DNA from: Cinnamomum chago
Taxonomy: Eukaryota; Streptophyta; Magnoliopsida; Laurales; Lauraceae
DNA length: 64,000 bases
Assembly (NCBI GenBank): GCA_038049695.1
Contig: CP142452.1
Location: 55,014,501 to 55,078,500 of the forward strand
Direction: 5' to 3'
Positions 55,505 to 64,000 of the stretch are shown in pieces. Each line of letters starts with the position of its first letter. Positions within the stretch are counted from its first letter, which is position 1. The position numbers and the translations under genes are program-made. Below the pieces are notes generated by a model. The model saw only the letters and a program-made list of their open reading frames with translations. It searched no databases and was not told where the DNA came from.

Positions 55505-58500
55505 GTGATTACTAATGGATATGGTCTTGTTTCAGAAGTTTTCCAAAAACTAACAATGGCAGCTTCATTAACCATCACCTTTGATGAGAACAAGTACCAG
55601 CTCATGCTCCAAGACAAACAAACCAAGCGCACTTACAAGCGCCCTGCCAGCTGCCGAAGCATCATTTCCCTCGGCAACTCAGAAGACACCGGGTCAAACT
55701 CTACTCCCCGGACCATTGTCTTCGGGTCATTGGGACCATTCCCACTACCCGCAGAAGAAACCGCACCTGCCAAGAAGCAGAGAACCGCCCCTCAACGTAT
55801 CACTACAGTGATACCAAGGGCGATCATCAAGAAACCTGAGGCCCGTAGTGCTCCTGCAAAGCCTCAACCAGCAAGAAACCAGGTCTGCTCAAAGACTTGG
55901 TCTCCAAGGCCTTCACCCAAACAGCGAAGGTCACAAACATCAGCAAAGCCAGCATACCTGGCCCCTCTCAAGGAGAACCGGTTCTACCCTCTTGCTTACA
56001 TGAAAGAGGAGAAGCCTACCCTCCGCCAAACAAAACCAACTCAGCACGAGCCGGCTTGCTCATACAAGCCCAAAATCAAATCGTGCATCGTAAGGCCTCC
56101 GCAAGAACCTGTCAAGGCCTTCACACCTGCGAGTCGACCCTTCCTCTCAACGGGAGCCGAACTCGCAAAATTCAAAGCTTCGCTGCGACAGGCAAAGGAC
56201 CGCGTCCAGATCCTATCCCTGCCCGTCTTCAAAGAAGACAAGCTTGGCTGCTGCGCACCAGGGACTACTTCCTTCATTGCTAGGGCACAGCCAGAGCTAA
56301 CCAAAGCTCAAATCGCTCGTCGTATGCGTCGCCGAACGGCATATCGACAAAAGAGACTAGAGAAGCAAAGAACCCAGGATTCTGCACTTCAAGTCTCCCA
56401 AAAATGGGTCGAAAAAGAAAGACCCGACCAACTTGTTGCTGTTCATATGGTTGGAAAAACCAGAAAACGCCAGAAATCAGCAACTAAAATCCATGTCAGA
56501 CGACCGGTGACTCGCAGCGTCTCCCGGACACGAAGACATAAAGAAAACTCTCTCGCTTCTTCAAGCCAAGGACGTCGGAGTGACCACTCTTCGAGCTCTT
56601 CATCTAAAAGAATGAGCTCCAGCTCAGTCACCAAGACTGTATCCTCTTTCGACTCTCGAAGAATGAACGTCTTGGTCACAAATACTGAACAACCTCCGCC
56701 GCAGGATGACGTAACCGCACGCATCCAGCAGTTGGAGCAAGGGCAGCAGAGGATAGAGACTCTAATAGAGAACCTAATTCTCAATCTTCAGCGTCCACAA
56801 AACAATGAAGCTCCTCCGAGCCATCAAGGCGACGAGGAAAATGCGGAAAACAGTGAGTCACGCGCCCTTACCAAAAAGGACGTTGACGATATCCTCGCCA
56901 AAGCAAAAGAAGAGGATACACTAAAGGAGCATGGGATCAAGCCACCATATCCCTTGTGGATGGACTCGGTCCCATTCCCTACAAAATTCAAGCAACCTAC
57001 TCTCCAAACATATACGGGGAAAGGTTCAGCCAGACAACACGTCATCCATTTCAAGATCCTGACGGGAGCTATTGCGGATCAAGATGCCCTCAAAATCCGC
57101 CTCTTTGCAAGTACCCTAAAAGGTACGGCCTTTGATTGGTACTCCATTCTGCCGGAGGACTCCATTCAAAATTGGGCCATGTTGGAGACACGCTTCCTAA
57201 CCCACTTCAAAGGTGAGGATCATCCTGTTACTATGGCTCAGCTCTGCAGCCTAAAACAGGGAGAGAATGAGTCAACATATGACTTCATTCACAAGTGGAA
57301 GGCAATGGCATACAAATGCTCCGATGTACTGCCACAAGCATCACTGGTCGACATCTGCCGAAACAACATGAGAGCAAGAATCCGCTCCATGATCATCGGC
57401 AACAAATCAAAGAACCTGGGAGAACTCCTGGAAGCATCTATGGAAGCTGAAACGGTGATCAAAGACCTCAACAGTCAGAAATCATTAAAGAAAGAGCCGA
57501 CTACCATTGCAACCTCAAAACCAAAGAAAAAGGAGGTTCTCAATGTGCAAACCAAGTCAGCTCCTCAGCAGCCAAAGAAAGATGAAAACAAAGCTACAGG
57601 TAAAAAGCCTGAACTCTCTGATGCCTTCAGAGAACGGGTAGAAAAGAAATACCCGTTTGATGAAGACGTTGAAGAAATCTTTGGGGCACTCCTAGCAAAT
57701 GGCAAACTTACATTGCCTGACCCCAAAAGACCAGGAGATGTTGGCAAAACCAACGATCCTCGGTACTGTCCATACCATCAGATGGTCTCACATCCTCTCA
57801 ATCAATGCTTTGTTGTGAGAGAGAAGATAAATGAGATGTGGAAAAACGGAGTCATTACCTTCGACAAGAACTATGGGTCTGCCTCCGTCAACATGGTGTC
57901 GTGTGGACAAAAACAAAAATCACCAAAAGAGAAGATCACAACTTCCTTCAAGGTGATAAAGATGACCCAAACGTCCCAAGAGTTGGTTCCATATCCAACA
58001 TCAGAAGGACAGCCCATATGGGTACACCCCGATCTCCTAGAAGATGAAAATTGGGAGGTCGTCAAAACAAAGTCAACCGCTCAACAGCGAAGGCAAGCCA
58101 GGAGACAACTCCGCAAGCTCAAACAGCAGGAGAAAGCTCCGAAAAAGCAAGAAGTCGCTGAAAAGGCAGAAACCTCCTCTACCGCTTCACTGGGGGCAAC
58201 AGAAGAGTCCTCTCCTAAGGCTTCAAAGGCGGTAAGAAAATTCACTCTTGGTGATTTCATGCCACCACATCTCAAAGATGAAACTACGCAGGGGGCATCA
58301 TACTCTTGCAACTCAGTGGTCGGATTCTCCATGGATGGATATGAGTCCAGTGACACCGCCAGTGACATCGATGAGTGGGAAGAATCCCTCGAAACAGGAG
58401 AATATCTCTCCGACGAGGAATGGATCCCTGAATCTCATCTTATGCCAGTAATCTGGTATAACCCATTACAGCCGCAAGGATCCTGGTCTGATGATGAAGA

Positions 58501-61500
58501 AGACCAAGAGGCTGTCCAAGAAAATACTCTAGTGGAACCACAAGGAGCAGACGAAGAAGAAGATTTGGCTCCCGTGCCTAATCTCGATGAATACGCAAGG
58601 ATCTTGCAGCACCTTGCTATAGAGCAAGAACAAGGTCGCATCAATCAGCTTCGTCACAACCCAGCACCGGAAGTTCCTGAAAATCTACAGGAATCTCCTC
58701 CGGTAACCCCGGAAAACGAAGAAAGCTGTTGGATCGACGATCCTCTTACATCTGAGGACGAATCTGATTCCCAACAGTTCATCTTGGAGGCATCTTCCGT
58801 CAAAGTTACTTGCAATGCAATAACTCAGGATGATAATTCCTCACCTTCTCAGGCTTCGTCTCCTGGAACAGTGACATCGGAACTCAAACCTCTTCCGACC
58901 GATCACCTTGAAGAAATTCCAGCCGGTGAAATCTTCTTCAGAGAAAATCCGGTCAATTGGTCCCAAATGCCCGATCTCGTCGTTGATGTCTGGACCAACA
59001 AAATATTCGACAAAGAAGGAAAGTTGCTGGATGCTGTTCAGGACTTGCTCCCGGAAAATGCTCCATGCAACACAATTACAGAAGATGGCAATGCTGACAC
59101 AGAGAAATCTTCAGCAAATGAGAAGGAACAACCCCTCGATCTCGAGGGTGATCTTCTAAACAAAGACCCTTCTCCAGAAGCTCTTGAAGTTGGTAGAGGT
59201 ACCCGTTCTGGCCGGGATTACCACAAAAACTACAACCAACCTTCTGCTTCTTATGTAAATCCTTCAGGAAAACAAGTTGTAAACGCCCCTAGTGGCAAGA
59301 ATAATGAAAATGCAGGCCCCAAGGAGGCTTTCAAGTACGACTTGATTCAGCACTTCAAACACATACCTGCACGTCTGCACATCCTAGACTTGTTACGAAT
59401 GTCACCACAGACTCGTGATAGTCTCATTTCAGAACTACAAATGCTGGATGCGGATGTCGACAAACATGCCCCACAAGTCCTACAAATTGAAATGGACCAT
59501 AGGGTCAAAAAATCAAAAACTCCCTCAAAAGGAGAAAAGAAGAAAACTGAGGGATCCTGCATCGAATGCTTCTCGGTTCAAAAAGCAGCAAGTGCAACCA
59601 TCGCCTTCACCAAGGAAGACCTCCTGCTAGGCGAGACAAAGCACAACCGACCCCTGTACTTCACCGGGTACATCAAAGAGGTACCACTAAGCAGAATCCA
59701 GATCGATCCAGGTTCTGCACTCAACCTCATCTCCACTTCGGCACTCGAAGAACTGGGCATTCCGCCTAGCAAGCTGAGCCACACGTCTGTGTCCATCTTT
59801 GGATATGATGGCAGCGCTCAAAGGCCGATCGGCAAAATCAGGTTCAAGTTGCAAATCGGTGATCTTATCTCCGAGGTCACTGTCTATGCGATAAAGACCC
59901 CTTCATGCTACAACATCCTTCTCGGACGCCCCTGGATACACGAGAATGGTGTTGTCCCTTCGACTTTACATCAGTGCATCAAGTTCGTTGGCAATGACGA
60001 CTTGATACATCGAGTGTTTGCAGACAAAAAGCCCTTCAAAGGCAAAGAAGTCTATTTCGCAGATGCTCAGATGTACAAAGATGACAAAGAAGAAAGGGAG
60101 GAAGAAACAGCACCCTTTGCCGAAAATCTCCAGAAAGACAAAGGCAAGGCTCCTCAGCAATCACCGGAAGAAAATAAACCCTTTATCAAAACCGAAGAGA
60201 ATAATCAATCTCCCTTCATGGTCTCCCTCAAGTCTTCAAAGCCTCTGGTGATCACCACCAAAGCAAAGAAGACAAAACAGAGGGCTGGGGGCAAGTTTGC
60301 TGTCTCCTTCGTGTCTATCTTGCAAGACACGGATTCGGACTCAGAGCCAGAAGACGATACATCGTCAAGCCAAGATGATGATCAACAAGTTCAGCCCGCT
60401 CTCACTCCGATGGAGACAACCGTTGACATAGAAGATCCAGCATCTGCTTCCTTCGTTGTTCCAGCAACATCAGCAGAAGAAAAGCCAATCTTCTTCCATA
60501 AATCAGAAGTTTCTTCATCAAATTCTTCGCTTGAACCTTTCAAAAATGAAGGTATGCCTCAACTATCCCTGTATAGTCCAATGGCGCAAGCTATCATGAA
60601 GAAAATGGGCTACGACGCTCAGAACCCAATCGGTTTGGGAGATGGCCGTGGTATTATCACGCCATTGGAACCAACCCTGACCAAAAGTCAACTGGAAGGT
60701 TGGAAACCCCACCGCCACATAGAAAAGTCTTCATATGGGCTGGGGTATGATCCTGACGCCCCCTTGAGACAGTTGACACAAAGGCTGCAAAGTCATCTTG
60801 CCAACCAAGCCTCAACATCTCATATTAATGAAGACATCGATCTCCCTGGATATCTCTTTGAAGAGTTGGTCGTCAAGGATCCAGGAAGTTCATCCAATTG
60901 GTACGATTTCTTTGATGATGAAGAGGAATTGTCCGATGATACAGACACACGGTTCTCTGACCCAGAAGAACCACTGTCTCCAAAGGAAGTGCCCTACTTC
61001 GACCTAGTTTCAACAGGTGATTGGGACCATCTCATAGCAAATCTTGAGAAAAGTACCAATCAAGAAGACCCATGGACAAAAGCAGAGCCGTGGTCTGTAG
61101 ATACCTTTGGAACTCCAGAAGGCTTTGTTGGGTTGGAAGCCTCCGAAAATATTGTGGAGGAACCACCTTCAAATCTTCCAACTGAAGATTCTGTTCAAAA
61201 GATAGACTTGGGAACACCTGATAACCTACGTCATGTATTCATAAGCAAGAATATAAAGGATGATGAGTTACCCGAGTATATCGCGTTTCTTCATGAGTTC
61301 GTTGATTGTTTTGCATGGTCTTACGCTGAGATGCCTGGCTTAGACCCCAAAATAGCAGTCCACAAACTCAATCTTCAAAAAGATATCAAGCCTGTCAAAC
61401 AAGGCCAAAGAAGGTTCCGTCCTGACGTGATGGACAAAATTGAACAAGAAGTCCAAAAACTCAAAAGCGTTGGCTTCATCCGTGAGGAACAGCATCCTGA

Positions 61501-62083
61501 ATGGTTGGCCAACATCGTCCCCGTGACAAAGAAAAATGGGCAAATCAGGGTCTGCATTGATTACAGAGACCTGAACAATGCATGCCCAAAAGATGAATTC
61601 CCGCTCCCTATACCGGAGGTGATGATCGAAAATACCTGTGGGTTCGAGCGAATGACATTCATGGATGGCTTCTCTGGCTACAATCAGATAAAGATGCATC
61701 CTGAAGATGGAAAACACACAGCATTTCGGACCCCGTTTGGCGTGTATTGCTACACTGTCATGCCATTCGGTCTGAAGAATGCCGGCGCTACATATCAGAG
61801 GGCTATGATGAAGATATTCCAAGATATGCAGCACAAGACGGTCGAATGTTATGTCGATGATCTCGCCGTCAAAAGCAAAAGAAAAGAAGACCATCTCAAA
61901 GATCTTCGAGAAGTCTTCCTCCGACTTCGCAAACACAAACTGCGAATGAATCCCCTCAAATGCTTCTTCGGTGTTTCATCGGGTAAGTTTCTCGGATTCA
62001 TAGTACGGAAAGCTGGCATAGAGCTTGACCCCACCAAAGTCAAGGCTATCCTAGAAATGCCATCTCCAAGAACCCTAAGATAA
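55505..62083 (+). CDS. G2 gag-pol polyprotein (gag, protease, G-patch, RT)
   Basis: Open frame of 2192 codons. The codon at 55505 is GTG, so the natural start is more likely the ATG at 55556 (MAASLTITFDENKYQLMLQD), just after a TTGTTTCAG splice-acceptor-like site at about 55527. Domains: basic, Arg/Lys/Pro-rich N-terminal part (to about residue 400); coiled-coil stretch (about 405-430); gag core (about 490-640, with GTAFDWYSILPEDSIQNW); long acidic linker; aspartic protease (about 1390-1490, IDPGSALNLI ... YNILLGRPWIHENG); G-patch-like block (about 1690-1725, MAQAIMKKMGYDAQNPIG); RT (about 1930-2180, DYRDLNNACPKDEFPLP, VMPFGLKNAGATYQRA, CYVDDLAVKSK). It would give the structural particle and the enzymes for cDNA synthesis. 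It belongs to a retroelement with about one visible break. Confidence 0.9.
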   Translation: MITNGYGLVSEVFQKLTMAASLTITFDENKYQLMLQDKQTKRTYKRPASCRSIISLGNSEDTGSNSTPRTIVFGSLGPFPLPAEETAPAKKQRTAPQRITTVIPRAIIKKPEARSAPAKPQPARNQVCSKTWSPRPSPKQRRSQTSAKPAYLAPLKENRFYPLAYMKEEKPTLRQTKPTQHEPACSYKPKIKSCIVRPPQEPVKAFTPASRPFLSTGAELAKFKASLRQAKDRVQILSLPVFKEDKLGCCAPGTTSFIARAQPELTKAQIARRMRRRTAYRQKRLEKQRTQDSALQVSQKWVEKERPDQLVAVHMVGKTRKRQKSATKIHVRRPVTRSVSRTRRHKENSLASSSQGRRSDHSSSSSSKRMSSSSVTKTVSSFDSRRMNVLVTNTEQPPPQDDVTARIQQLEQGQQRIETLIENLILNLQRPQNNEAPPSHQGDEENAENSESRALTKKDVDDILAKAKEEDTLKEHGIKPPYPLWMDSVPFPTKFKQPTLQTYTGKGSARQHVIHFKILTGAIADQDALKIRLFASTLKGTAFDWYSILPEDSIQNWAMLETRFLTHFKGEDHPVTMAQLCSLKQGENESTYDFIHKWKAMAYKCSDVLPQASLVDICRNNMRARIRSMIIGNKSKNLGELLEASMEAETVIKDLNSQKSLKKEPTTIATSKPKKKEVLNVQTKSAPQQPKKDENKATGKKPELSDAFRERVEKKYPFDEDVEEIFGALLANGKLTLPDPKRPGDVGKTNDPRYCPYHQMVSHPLNQCFVVREKINEMWKNGVITFDKNYGSASVNMVSCGQKQKSPKEKITTSFKVIKMTQTSQELVPYPTSEGQPIWVHPDLLEDENWEVVKTKSTAQQRRQARRQLRKLKQQEKAPKKQEVAEKAETSSTASLGATEESSPKASKAVRKFTLGDFMPPHLKDETTQGASYSCNSVVGFSMDGYESSDTASDIDEWEESLETGEYLSDEEWIPESHLMPVIWYNPLQPQGSWSDDEEDQEAVQENTLVEPQGADEEEDLAPVPNLDEYARILQHLAIEQEQGRINQLRHNPAPEVPENLQESPPVTPENEESCWIDDPLTSEDESDSQQFILEASSVKVTCNAITQDDNSSPSQASSPGTVTSELKPLPTDHLEEIPAGEIFFRENPVNWSQMPDLVVDVWTNKIFDKEGKLLDAVQDLLPENAPCNTITEDGNADTEKSSANEKEQPLDLEGDLLNKDPSPEALEVGRGTRSGRDYHKNYNQPSASYVNPSGKQVVNAPSGKNNENAGPKEAFKYDLIQHFKHIPARLHILDLLRMSPQTRDSLISELQMLDADVDKHAPQVLQIEMDHRVKKSKTPSKGEKKKTEGSCIECFSVQKAASATIAFTKEDLLLGETKHNRPLYFTGYIKEVPLSRIQIDPGSALNLISTSALEELGIPPSKLSHTSVSIFGYDGSAQRPIGKIRFKLQIGDLISEVTVYAIKTPSCYNILLGRPWIHENGVVPSTLHQCIKFVGNDDLIHRVFADKKPFKGKEVYFADAQMYKDDKEEREEETAPFAENLQKDKGKAPQQSPEENKPFIKTEENNQSPFMVSLKSSKPLVITTKAKKTKQRAGGKFAVSFVSILQDTDSDSEPEDDTSSSQDDDQQVQPALTPMETTVDIEDPASASFVVPATSAEEKPIFFHKSEVSSSNSSLEPFKNEGMPQLSLYSPMAQAIMKKMGYDAQNPIGLGDGRGIITPLEPTLTKSQLEGWKPHRHIEKSSYGLGYDPDAPLRQLTQRLQSHLANQASTSHINEDIDLPGYLFEELVVKDPGSSSNWYDFFDDEEELSDDTDTRFSDPEEPLSPKEVPYFDLVSTGDWDHLIANLEKSTNQEDPWTKAEPWSVDTFGTPEGFVGLEASENIVEEPPSNLPTEDSVQKIDLGTPDNLRHVFISKNIKDDELPEYIAFLHEFVDCFAWSYAEMPGLDPKIAVHKLNLQKDIKPVKQGQRRFRPDVMDKIEQEVQKLKSVGFIREEQHPEWLANIVPVTKKNGQIRVCIDYRDLNNACPKDEFPLPIPEVMIENTCGFERMTFMDGFSGYNQIKMHPEDGKHTAFRTPFGVYCYTVMPFGLKNAGATYQRAMMKIFQDMQHKTVECYVDDLAVKSKRKEDHLKDLREVFLRLRKHKLRMNPLKCFFGVSSGKFLGFIVRKAGIELDPTKVKAILEMPSPRTLR

Positions 62084-64000
62084 TTAAAAGGGATCCAAGG
62101 AAGATTGGCATACATTCGGCGGTTCATCTCCAACCTATCAGGAAAGTGCCGTCCATTCTCTCGGTTAATGAAGAAAGGTGTCGATTTTGTCTGGGATGCT
62201 GAATGTGAAGCCGCGTTCCAGGACATCAAGTCATACCTCACTAAACCTCCAGTGTTGGCTGCCCCCACAACTGGAAAACCATTCCTCTTGTACACAAGAG
62301 CCCTTGACTGTTCTTTAGGCGCTCTACTCGCACAAAAGAATGACCAGGGAAAAGAAGCTGCTCTATATTACCTTAGCCGCATGTTGGTAGGTGCAGAGCA
62401 TCGCTACTCTCCAGTCGAAAAAGAATGCTTGGCAGTGATGTCCGCCGTACAAAAACTGCGTCACTATCTGCTATCCAACACAGTGTACCTGATTTCGAGG
62501 ATCAACCTCCTAAAGGTCCTTGTCACAAAAGCAGGTTCTCTCAATGCCCGACTGGCAAAATGGTCCATCCTCCTGTCACAATTTGATATTAGGTATGTAC
62601 CACAAAAAGCAATCAAAGGCCAAGCTCTAACAGACTTCCTCGCGGAGCATCCATTGCCTAAAGATTCTCCACTCAGGGATGACCTCCCAGACGAATCAGT
62701 CTACAGTGTGGAGACTTCCTTATCAAACGCTTCCTGGCACATGTACTTCGATGGCGCAACCAGGACAAATGAAAAGGGAAATCAAATATCGGGAATTGGC
62801 ATTCTCTTTGTTAATCCCGACAAATACATGATTCCACACGCATTCTCGCTACTGGAACCATGTTCAAACAATGCAGCTGAGTACCAAGCCCTGATCATAG
62901 GATTGGAACTCGCCCTTGAATCCGGCATCACTACGCTGGAAGCTTTTGGAGACTCTCAACTGATCATCAACCAGATGAATCAGAAATTTGAAGTCAGGAA
63001 GCCCGATCTGTTGCCTTACTACAACAAAGCACAATCGCTTCGACAAAAGTTCGACATCTGTCATATCACCCACATCCTCAGAGGTGAAAACATTCGGGCA
63101 GATGCCCTGGCTGGACTTGCTGCGTCTATGGCAATCCAAGAAGGGGAAAACATGCAAATTACAGTGTGTCAAAAAAGGATTCTCCCTCCTCTCAACACAC
63201 ATCAAGCAGTTGTTGAATGCCACCAAGTGGTTGGAAGTCGGATCTCCGTCCTTAAACCTCTGATCAGCGACTGGAGGGATCCGTTCATTGATTACATAAT
63301 GTTCGGAATCCTACCTGAAGATCCAAAAGAACGGGTAAGCATCCAAAGACGAGCCCCAAACTTTCATTTGGATATTCCTTCAAAAATGCTGTATAGAAAA
63401 TCCTACAATGGAGTACTTCTACGCTGCTTGTCACAACAAGAGGCTGAGGAAACACTCAAAGAAGTACATGCTGGTCTTTGTGGAGCCCATCAGGCTGGGC
63501 CTAAGCTCTACGATCAGATAAAAAGGTTAGGATATTATTGGCCTACCATGGTGGCTGATGCAATGCAATTTGCTAAGCGCTGCCAACAATGCCAAGTTCA
63601 TGGAGATTATGTCCACATGCCTCCGGAATGGCTACATCCTACAGCAATCTCATGGCCTTTTGAAGCCTGGGGTATGGACATCATAGGTCCTATCTCCCCT
63701 CCATCGAGCAAAGGTCATCGCTTCATCTTCGCGGCTACGGATTATTTCTCCAAGTGGTCAGAAGCATTTGCGCTTAGTGAAATGAAGACCTCATCAGTCC
63801 TTCAGTTCTTGCGCACCAACATCATTTGTCGCTTCGGCATACCTAAAAGATTCGTCCACGATAACGGACCACAGTTCCGCGATCACCGATTCTACAAGTT
63901 CTGCGACAAATACAAAATCCAAAGTTGTCCTTCAACTCCGTACAATCCGGCGGCGAATGGGCTAGCAGAGGCCTTCAAAAAGATACTCTGCAAAATCCTC
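62084..64000 (+). pseudogene. G2 pol continued: two RNase H domains and integrase (cut by window edge)
   Basis: RT-thumb and gypsy RNase H region (GRLAYIRRFISNLSGKCRPF, LDCSLGALLAQKN, SPVEKECLAVMSAVQKLRHY). Next is a second RNase H of archaeal type (MYFDGATRTNEKGNQISGIG, NNAAEYQALIIGLELALESG, FGDSQLIINQMNQ, RADALAGLAA), which is the hallmark of Tat elements. Then comes integrase (zinc region CQQCQVHGDYVHM, WGMDIIGPISPPS, DYFSKWSEAFALSEMK, HDNGPQFRD, AANGLAEAFKKI). The reading region continues past the right edge. Confidence 0.88.

Larger units (their letters stand above)
51323..64000 (+). mobile_element. G2: Ogre-like Ty3/gypsy element (Tat clade), runs off the window
   Basis: Plus-strand element inserted in G0's protease region (left flank CTTGT). 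Parts: 5' LTR 51323 to about 53904; primer site 53908; long leader with tandem arrays; very large gag-pol frame from 55505/55556; RT; two RNase H domains; integrase still running at 64000. The second RNase H and G-patch-like domain, the long LTR and leader and the large N-terminal extension point to the Ogre side of the Tat clade. About one break is visible in the coding part inside the window, so it is much better preserved than G0 and probably young. The 3' LTR is not in the window, so age cannot be measured here. Confidence 0.9.

Overview
The window is a block of repeat-rich nuclear DNA from a flowering plant. The evidence is Ty1/copia and Ty3/gypsy (Tat clade) retrotransposons, an initiator-tRNA-Met primer site of the plant copia type, a plant L1-like LINE tail and a piece of plant 18S rDNA. 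I see no complete host protein gene. Almost everything is LTR-retrotransposon sequence, and most of it is nested insertion inside one old element. The species cannot be named from the sequence.

Layout. Labels are mine. 1-2855 is a minus-strand LTR of family A (copy A1), cut by the window edge and sitting in the gag region of a Tat-type gypsy element G1, whose 5' LTR is 3498-3959. 3960-6255 is non-coding spacer with a Mutator-like MITE and a small tandem repeat. From 6256 to 51322 runs the backbone element G0, an old minus-strand Tat gypsy. Its 3' LTR is 6256-6836, its antisense ORF region 7175-9290, and its integrase, RNase H, RT and protease regions lie in scattered pieces further right. G0 has been hit by: an rDNA fragment (10331-10934); LTR A2 (11524-24348), itself split by copia element E1 (13778-23519); a SIRE-type copia element (24495-37333) that carries C1/D1 LTRs, a LINE tail and LTR A3; solo LTR B1 (38364-42470); LTR A4 (43456-50677), split by solo LTR B2 (43952-48168); and a plus-strand Ogre-like Tat element G2 from 51323 to beyond the right edge.

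Eight insertions were resolved by boundaries and flanking direct repeats: rDNA fragment (GCTCAT), A2 (TTCGG), E1 (GTATA), A3 (CTAGC), D1 (ATATC), B1 (TTCAT), A4 (ATGGC), B2 (GAAAC). SIRE has a near-match pair (CCATC/CTATC). This gives a relative order: G0 is oldest; SIRE, A2, B1, A4 and G2 came later; E1, A3, C1, D1 and B2 are later still in their own lineages. E1 has two 1986-bp LTRs with about 16 differences by eye, so it is recent.

The most unusual signal is in LTR families A and B. At the same relative place, every one of the six copies carries an array of short perfect palindromes. The palindrome is not the same in all copies: CGCTCGAGCG-type in A1, A2 and B2, CCGATCGATCGG-type in B1 and A4, and GCGGTTAACCGC-type in A3. 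The array type does not follow the LTR family, which suggests cassette exchange. All six also keep a 31-bp inverted repeat (TTCGACGA...TCGTCGAA) in the putative upstream promoter region.
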